In this document: positions 57,986-64,000 of the stretch, piece after piece
Layout of the letters: each line of letters starts with the position of its first letter
Position numbering within the stretch: position 1 is the stretch's first letter
From: Caenorhabditis elegans
Lineage: Eukaryota > Nematoda > Chromadorea > Rhabditida > Rhabditidae
Direction: 5' to 3'
Assembly: GCF_000002985.6 (NCBI RefSeq)
Contig: NC_003284.9
Location: 4,712,001-4,776,000, forward strand
DNA length: 64,000 nucleotides
Made by a program: the position numbers and the translations under genes
The notes under the pieces: model-generated
What the model was told of the DNA's origin: nothing
The model's database searches: none
Seen by the model: only the letters and a program-made list of their open reading frames with translations

Positions 57986-60510
57986 CTGAAATTTTTTTAG
58001 TCTAATGGAGGAAAGAAAAATTGAGGAAACAAAGATGAAAGAGGGTGTTAACCAAATAGATTAATAGATAAAAAATAAAATCCTATAGTTTCCAGAAAGT
58101 GATTAGAGATTTGGCTGAGTATAATTCTTTCTTCTCATGTAAGCAAATTTTTAGGGTTTTTTTAGCATGGCTTATGGCTTATAGAAATTAAATATTTCGT
58201 ACTCACATCTTTAAAAACCCCAAAATTATACTATTTCTTGGCCCACTAACAGGTTCCCGGTCTAGACAATACGACAAAATTTTAAAATGCAACTTATAAA
58301 GATTGTGTGCACTTATAAAGATTACTGTACTTTTCATTTCTCGTTGATGAGTTTTGGTGGTCTTTTCATAGGTTTTCTTACGAGTCTACAAAAATTTTAT
58401 AAGTTTCAATATACAGTATTTTTTAAAGGTGCAAATGTTTTCAGTTGACAAAAAAAACTTGTCGTGTTAAGATCAGGTTTAGTTAAGCTGTGAAATGGCA
58501 ATATTTTGCATCTGGGTGATAAGGCAGTATAGGTGCAATACTTTTAAAAAATAGGGTAAGTCTAATTAGGTAGTTCAACCACATTGTAAGATCGGAGACC
58601 TTAAAACCATCTTGAGCTTTCAGAATGTATATTTTTGGCGGAATACACCTGCGAATTGATACAGATTACAAATGACAGAGATTCATTACAGAATTATAGA
58701 TACTGGAAGCACAGGATGTCATCTATCGCTTTGACAAGTGGAAAATTTTTTATTTTTTCCGTATGGTTCAACAACTACCTAGTAATAAATGGATAGAAAC
58801 AAGATATTGGTAAACCAAGGTTCAAAATTTCTAAACCCTGTGTCAAAAAAACAGCACTGATCTATGTGACGAATATCTTAGACGGAAACCAGAAAAAAAT
58901 TGCGTTGAAATTTGCTAAATGTGAAATGAGAGCAAAAACAGGAATGATGTGAGAGGGAGTTGTGTGATGAAGCCGAAAAATGGTTGACATGTTCACGTTA
59001 ATGAAAAAGGGATCGAGGGCCGAAAAGATGAATACCTGAGAAAAAAGAGAAAAAGAATATGTGGGGAAAATTTACTGAAACAGGTTTCAAAAATTCCGCA
59101 ATTGTTTTCCAACTCTATTTTCGTTAAACAACGGAAATTGAATTTTTAAGTAGGAAATAAAAAAAAGTGACAATGGTTTTGATCATGTGTGGGTTGAGAT
59201 TAAATTTTTGATATCAATCAAAACAACACAAACCCAGAGGCTGATTGAGTTTTGGATAAACTGATTAAATTTAATCTCGAAATTCTCTGAAGCCAGATTT
59301 TTTTAAAGTTGAGCTACAATTGGATCGGGCGACGTTCAAATCACAATTCATTTTCAAGGAGAATAATGCATCAAATTGGAACATTCAATGAAAAAAATCC
59401 TATTATTATATTTTTTTTAACAACTAGGCTAACGAACTTATTTTTCAAACTAGTTACTAATAAGGAAAATTTGTTTTCATGCTTTCATAAATTCAATTTA
59501 AAGTTCAAGTAGTTGTCATTGTAATTGTTATGAATAAAGTTCAAAGTTTTCAGAAATTAAAACTAAATCATTTTGCAATATATTATCTATCCTCGAAAAT
59601 CAAAACATCATTAAGAAATATTTGTTCTTTGAAATTAAGGAGACTATTCAGAACTATTTCCTTTTACTGAGAGATTTAGTTGCATGAGACCGAGAAAATT
59701 AAGTGCTTTTCACAAACTCAATGAGCATTATGAACACATTGAGGTCCGAGCACTATTGGCGCATCACGAAAGAATTTTTGATTCGCGGTGTGCACATTGT
59801 GCCCTGTTTTGTTGGTATCATGCTAAAGCTGCACGTATTTCAAACTAACCGTAAGATGTATATTCATAATTTCTCAAAAGGCCTATTGGTTGTTTAAAAT
59901 GGGAATAACAGTTTGGGATATATTGAAAATATGAACTCAAAAATAGCTGAAATGATCAAATTTATTAGATACTGCTCAAAAATGTTTCATGATTATTTAA
60001 ATGTTTGAAAAAGTCACCATGCAATAAAGTATGGTAATTGACTAACAGTTCATATCCAACAGCTGTGCTACAGAAAAGTAGGCAAAATTCAAAAATTCCA
60101 CTAAAATTAGCTGTATTTTTTTTCAAAATTTCAAACTACCACAAAAAATATTGCAACATTTTTTGAGTCGTTCATTTGGGCACATTTTTAGTGTGTACGT
60201 TTATGACAATCCAAACCTTTCCTCCTCCTTTAACATCCAACAATTGCAGAAATTTTACAAGAAATTAGTAGGGTTATTCAATGGCCACAGTCACACATTC
60301 CGAGTTTATCAACTACGTAGGGAAAAACTTCTTCAAAAAAACTTCTTCGAAATTCAAATTTTGCACCAAAAAGTTAAAAAATATACAGATGAATATTTTT
60401 CGCCAAGAATAGACATCAAAACGGAAATGAGGTATTTTCCGGACCCACGCACGACTCTTTGTGAAGTGTAAAACTGAAATACAAGTTATGATAATTTGTA
60501 TCTTCCAAAC
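57986..60510. other. npr-1 upstream region
   Basis: AT-rich DNA that must include the npr-1 promoter. Short ORFs at 59,684-59,897 and 60,151-60,471 on the plus strand lack splice partners. No defined regulatory site is claimed. Confidence 0.5.
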
Positions 60511-60513
60511 ATT

Positions 60514-60519
60514 TTTATT
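60514..60519 (-). terminator. AATAAA signal for the candidate gene at 60.7 kb
   Basis: Minus-strand AATAAA lies about 115 bases after the stop of the candidate last exon, a normal worm 3' UTR length. Confidence 0.45.
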
Positions 60520-60632
60520 AAAAATGATGTCTAAAAATTGAAATATGGTTAGAACATAGATCGGATCAGTTCAACTAGAAATTGAGAAATCATAAATAAA
60601 TTTTGAGCCAGCGCAAAGAGTACGTTTACCTC

Positions 60633-60742
60633 CTAGTTTTCCGGTTTAACATCGGGGAGATCGCATGTCTCATGCTTTGAAATGTTTGCTTCAACCCCCG
60701 AGAGTTCAAAGACGGAAATGCCACCGTTTTCTGCTAGCTCTG
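60633..60742 (-). CDS. Candidate last exon of an unidentified minus-strand gene
   Basis: After the acceptor TAGTTTCTAG on the minus strand, one frame stays open for 35 codons to a TAG. The peptide starts ELAENGGISVFELSGVEANI and ends CDLPDVKPEN. Its composition is protein-like, the other two frames are closed, and a poly(A) signal follows. Entry phase requires one base from the previous exon. I found no matching exon between here and 64,000, so the gene would have a long intron and start outside the window. It is not recognised. Confidence 0.4.
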
Positions 60743-63700
60743 CTAGAAACTAAAAATCAATCAAATAATTTTCATAAATTTGCAATTCGATGGGAATAAT
60801 CGTAGGAATTGAAACCAGAAAAATTAAATATTTGAAAGTTTGGAACATGACTGACACGGAGCCCGGATTAATTTTTCATTACATGACGTAAACTACTGAA
60901 AATAAATAGTATGGCTTTCTCAATGAGTAAGATGTTGTGTTAAAATTTTTAGTTTAGAAAATAGTCAATTCGAAGGGAAAAAACTAGAAAAAAAGGAAAA
61001 CGCGGAGTCACCGATAATCCAACTAGTATTAAAGTACTATGTCATTTATATCAGCCAAACGATTTGTCAACCGTTCAGACACCAGCTAAATGTTTCATTC
61101 CGCTGAATTTTTCAGTCTCTCGTGACAAATTCTCTCGTGATAAATTGAGGTACATGTTAAGAGCACTTGATTAGTAATAGAGAGGCGGAAAATGGAAATC
61201 ATTCAAAATGATGAATAGTCTTGGTTTTGTGAATTCGATATTTGCACGTTGACTGTATGCTTAGAAACAAATGACTTTTTGGTTCTAAAACTCAGAAAAT
61301 TACTCCTCTTCTAGTTAGAAAGCCCTTTTCGTGAAACAAGAAACCTTAACACTATGGGGCTTATTTATAATCTTCTAATTTTGCTGCCATGTTTTCTTTG
61401 TGCCAACTGCGTTTTCCTGTTACGTATTATTTCTATTTTTTCATGCATCTGGATTAGGCAATTTCAAAAGCATCAGCTGCCAACGAATTTTAGCCAAATA
61501 ATTAAGAAGACATACTAAACCAACCGTAATTTTGTTACTGCTTCTTGAAAACTTAAATTTTTAATACATATATAAAAATCTAGATACTAAGGATGATTTT
61601 TAAAATCAATTAATTGTTTGTTAGACTGACTAAATGGCATAATAAATCGTTTCAAAAATTGGTTGAATTTACTGGATGCCGGCCGAAAATATGTTGTGAT
61701 GTTTTTAATTAGAACATATGCGTGATATAATTTTTTCTATTTCAACATTATAGGTGTTTGATTTTAGAAATACTATATAAAAAGTCTACATTTTTGGAAT
61801 TTGGGCAGTTTACCAATAATTAGACCGAAAATGTTGAAAAATGCTTTCTAAAAATTGGGGTGTTATATTATAATATTTGGTCATGTTAAACTAATACAAA
61901 TTAGTGGATTTAAACCAAATCCCCACTGACCTTCAATCAAGGTTTGCCCACATCCTGCTTTAAGAAAAATACCATATTAGACAAAGTGAGCTGTCACAGT
62001 CAATGGGAACAACAAAAACGCTAACAAGATTTTTTATAGATCCTGTTCAAGTTTTAGCGTTCAGAAAACTCAATTGAAACCTGTATGCAGCTTCAAAGAA
62101 AAATTGCACTTTTCGATGAAAAATTGATCAGTAATAGTGGAGTATTAAAAAATGGTGCCTCCCGTATGCAAAACTTTGCTCATGATGGATTGGGTTGAAT
62201 AGTCATGAAAGGATATGTCAAATGTTGAATTACAACGCAATAACGAATTGACATCTCACAACCCCCACTAGAGTGGGCTTCATAGAAGAGCAGAAGTTTG
62301 ATGGTCCATGCTCCACGAGTTAACAACTTTTTTAGATTTGTCCGGAACACAGACATTTGTTTGCCTAAATTTGAAGGTTCCCGAAAAACGAGCACTCTTG
62401 ATTGATTCCGTGTTGTTTTTTGTTTTTCGTTAACTCACAATCAAGAATGGAAGTCAAAACTGAACGATTTTCAAAAAATTAAAGAAAGTATAGAGAAATT
62501 GGGAAAACTGGAACTTAGTTTCTAAATGCCACCCACCTTGATCTTTAGATTCAGGAAAGTTTTAGGTTTTCTATTATTTTTGTTCTATTTGCGGAAAAAA
62601 AAACGAAGAACGAATTTGAGAAGAAATAAGCAGGAAAAAGAAGAAAACGAAGAAAAACGAGAAGAGAAAAAGTCCCTCTCAACGAAATGAAGTCTCTGTC
62701 AAAAACGTCAGTAGTCCGTCTATGGCTGGAGGGTGTGAATAAAGATTACCGGTGTATTTATAATTTTTGTAGTGAAACCTAACTTATATCAGAAGTAACG
62801 ATAGGTTTTATTAATAGGCTAAGAAATTACAATTTCATATTCAAAAAAATAAGGTTTTTATTTTGAATTGTTGGTATCAAACAGTACCAAATTAGGACAC
62901 TCTGAAATAAAGTATCATGAAAAATAGGCTAACACTACTTTTTGAAATATTTCAAAATTAATCAAAAAATTAGGAAAACGCATATCGGTTGAAGGTGACA
63001 AGAAAAAAAGGTTAACGAGAAGTTCAGAACAGTCAAAAATCAAGCGTGTGATTAAAGTTATCGTTAAGTTATTACAGTGAATTGTTGTTTGGAAATTTTA
63101 GAAATGGCCGAAATTGCCTATTGCCAAAATTTGTTCAACTAGAAATTGAGAATTTCTATGTATGAAGTTTTAAAATTTCTCTAAAATTTTACAGCATATA
63201 AATGTGTGTATATTATTACGAAAATTCCACTTTTTAAGCTCAAATCGTCTCAAACCTCCGTAAGATACTTCCGTAAAATAATGACTGATGGAATACTGAA
63301 ATGATAAATTGTGTCAAGGTTAAATTTCAAAATTTTAGAAAAAGGTTTATTTGAAAAATGCTTAAAAAAGCTTCTACAACTGTGTAAGCTACATAAAAAA
63401 GTCGTAATGGGTTTGTTGATTTGTTCAAAACTTTAAGATTACTCAGTGACAATTTCACAAAACATTTTCACCGTGAACACTTTTATACCAATCACTTGTG
63501 GATTTCAATTTGTTCTACAAATTCAAAGAACTACAAGCATATTTGAAAAAGAAAACCTATATAAATATATATATAGGCGGAGTCTATTATTGATTTTGTT
63601 TGTGTAGGATAGTTTTAATTTTCTTGGATATTTTTAAATTCCGCTTAAAAACAACATTGTTAAGTCCGTTTTCACAGTTTGGAACTTTCTGTAAAATTGA

Positions 63701-64000
63701 GACTGGGAAAACTTAATGAAATAAAAGAATAGGTGCTCTTTACAAATTAAAAACAACACATTTTCCTGTGAAATTTTAACTAATTTCGAAGATCTGACAA
63801 ACGAGTGTAATTTCAAAATAGAATACTGATATAAAACATGAATGAGTAAATTTCAGAGCTCTGGCTGAAGAAATGAAAAAAAAAACATTAAAAAACCGGA
63901 AGTGAAAATAGAGTAAAATTTTCACGAATTCACGTTAGAAAAAAAGTGCGGAGGGAGTGAAAAGTGAAGTGTGCAAATTCTCCAAAAAACATTTGCTGTT
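60743..64000. other. Unannotated right end of the window
   Basis: AT-rich DNA with purine-rich runs near 62,590-62,690 and dispersed 'CACTGACC'/'GGTCAATGGG' palindrome pieces near 61,920-62,000. No exon chain can be built on either strand. It may be intron of the gene ending at 60,633. Confidence 0.4.

Noticed and set aside
59684-59848. 54-codon plus-strand ORF with a CAHC...CWYH zinc-finger-like segment
   Set aside because: Too short and without a family match or splice partner. The Cys/His spacing is not that of a known finger.
60151-60471. 106-codon plus-strand ORF
   Set aside because: No splice signals frame it, its composition follows AT-rich DNA (Phe, Lys, Asn, Tyr), and I recognise no domain.

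Overview
The window is nematode genomic DNA and matches the Caenorhabditis elegans X chromosome. It is AT-rich, introns are short with TTTTCAG-type acceptors, several starts sit just behind trans-splice-like acceptors, and short dispersed and palindromic repeats fill the spacers. I recognise a run of proteins that fits X-linked C. elegans genes: glit-1, rpl-25.1, acc-3, aman-1, lon-2, mls-2 and npr-1. I joined all exons by hand from splice signals and reading phase. Several joined lengths agree with what I remember of the C. elegans proteins: LON-2 508 aa, NPR-1 457 aa, AMAN-1 955 aa. Codon 215 of npr-1 is GTT (Val), the laboratory-derived N2-type allele.

Layout. 1-3.8 kb (+): glit-1 (neuroligin/gliotactin-like, no catalytic serine), then rpl-25.1 (ribosomal protein uL23). 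4.6-8.6 kb (-): a six-exon orphan seven-helix receptor with a C-terminal PPPPY. 11.0-14.9 kb (-): acc-3, a Cys-loop anion channel, with a possible 5' UTR exon at 15.45 kb. 15.5-21.1 kb: spacer. 21.1-26.5 kb (+): aman-1, lysosomal alpha-mannosidase in 21 exons, two of whose introns begin with GC. 27.4-37.1 kb (-): lon-2, a glypican, with a candidate internal start at 32,150 that would give a short signal-peptide/SGSG/GPI form. 37-42.7 kb: spacer with a 108-bp tandem array. 42.7-43.1 kb (-): a very acidic 146-aa protein. 45.0-45.2 kb (-): a candidate 51-aa secreted peptide. 47.1-49.6 kb (-): mls-2, an HMX homeodomain factor. 51.2-51.9 kb (+): a weak candidate membrane-protein gene. 53.9-54.4 kb: a MITE-like element. 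55.3-58.0 kb (-): npr-1, with a long palindrome in intron 6. 60.6 kb (-): a candidate last exon of a gene that would start further right.

These genes do not form a pathway or operon. Three are neuronal signalling genes (npr-1, acc-3, the orphan receptor), glit-1 and lon-2 are cell-surface proteins, mls-2 is a developmental regulator, and rpl-25.1 and aman-1 are housekeeping genes. The most interesting points are the internal lon-2 start, the two GC-AG introns and the folded intronic segment in aman-1, and the unassigned small genes. No CRISPR array, rRNA, convincing tRNA or autonomous transposon was seen.
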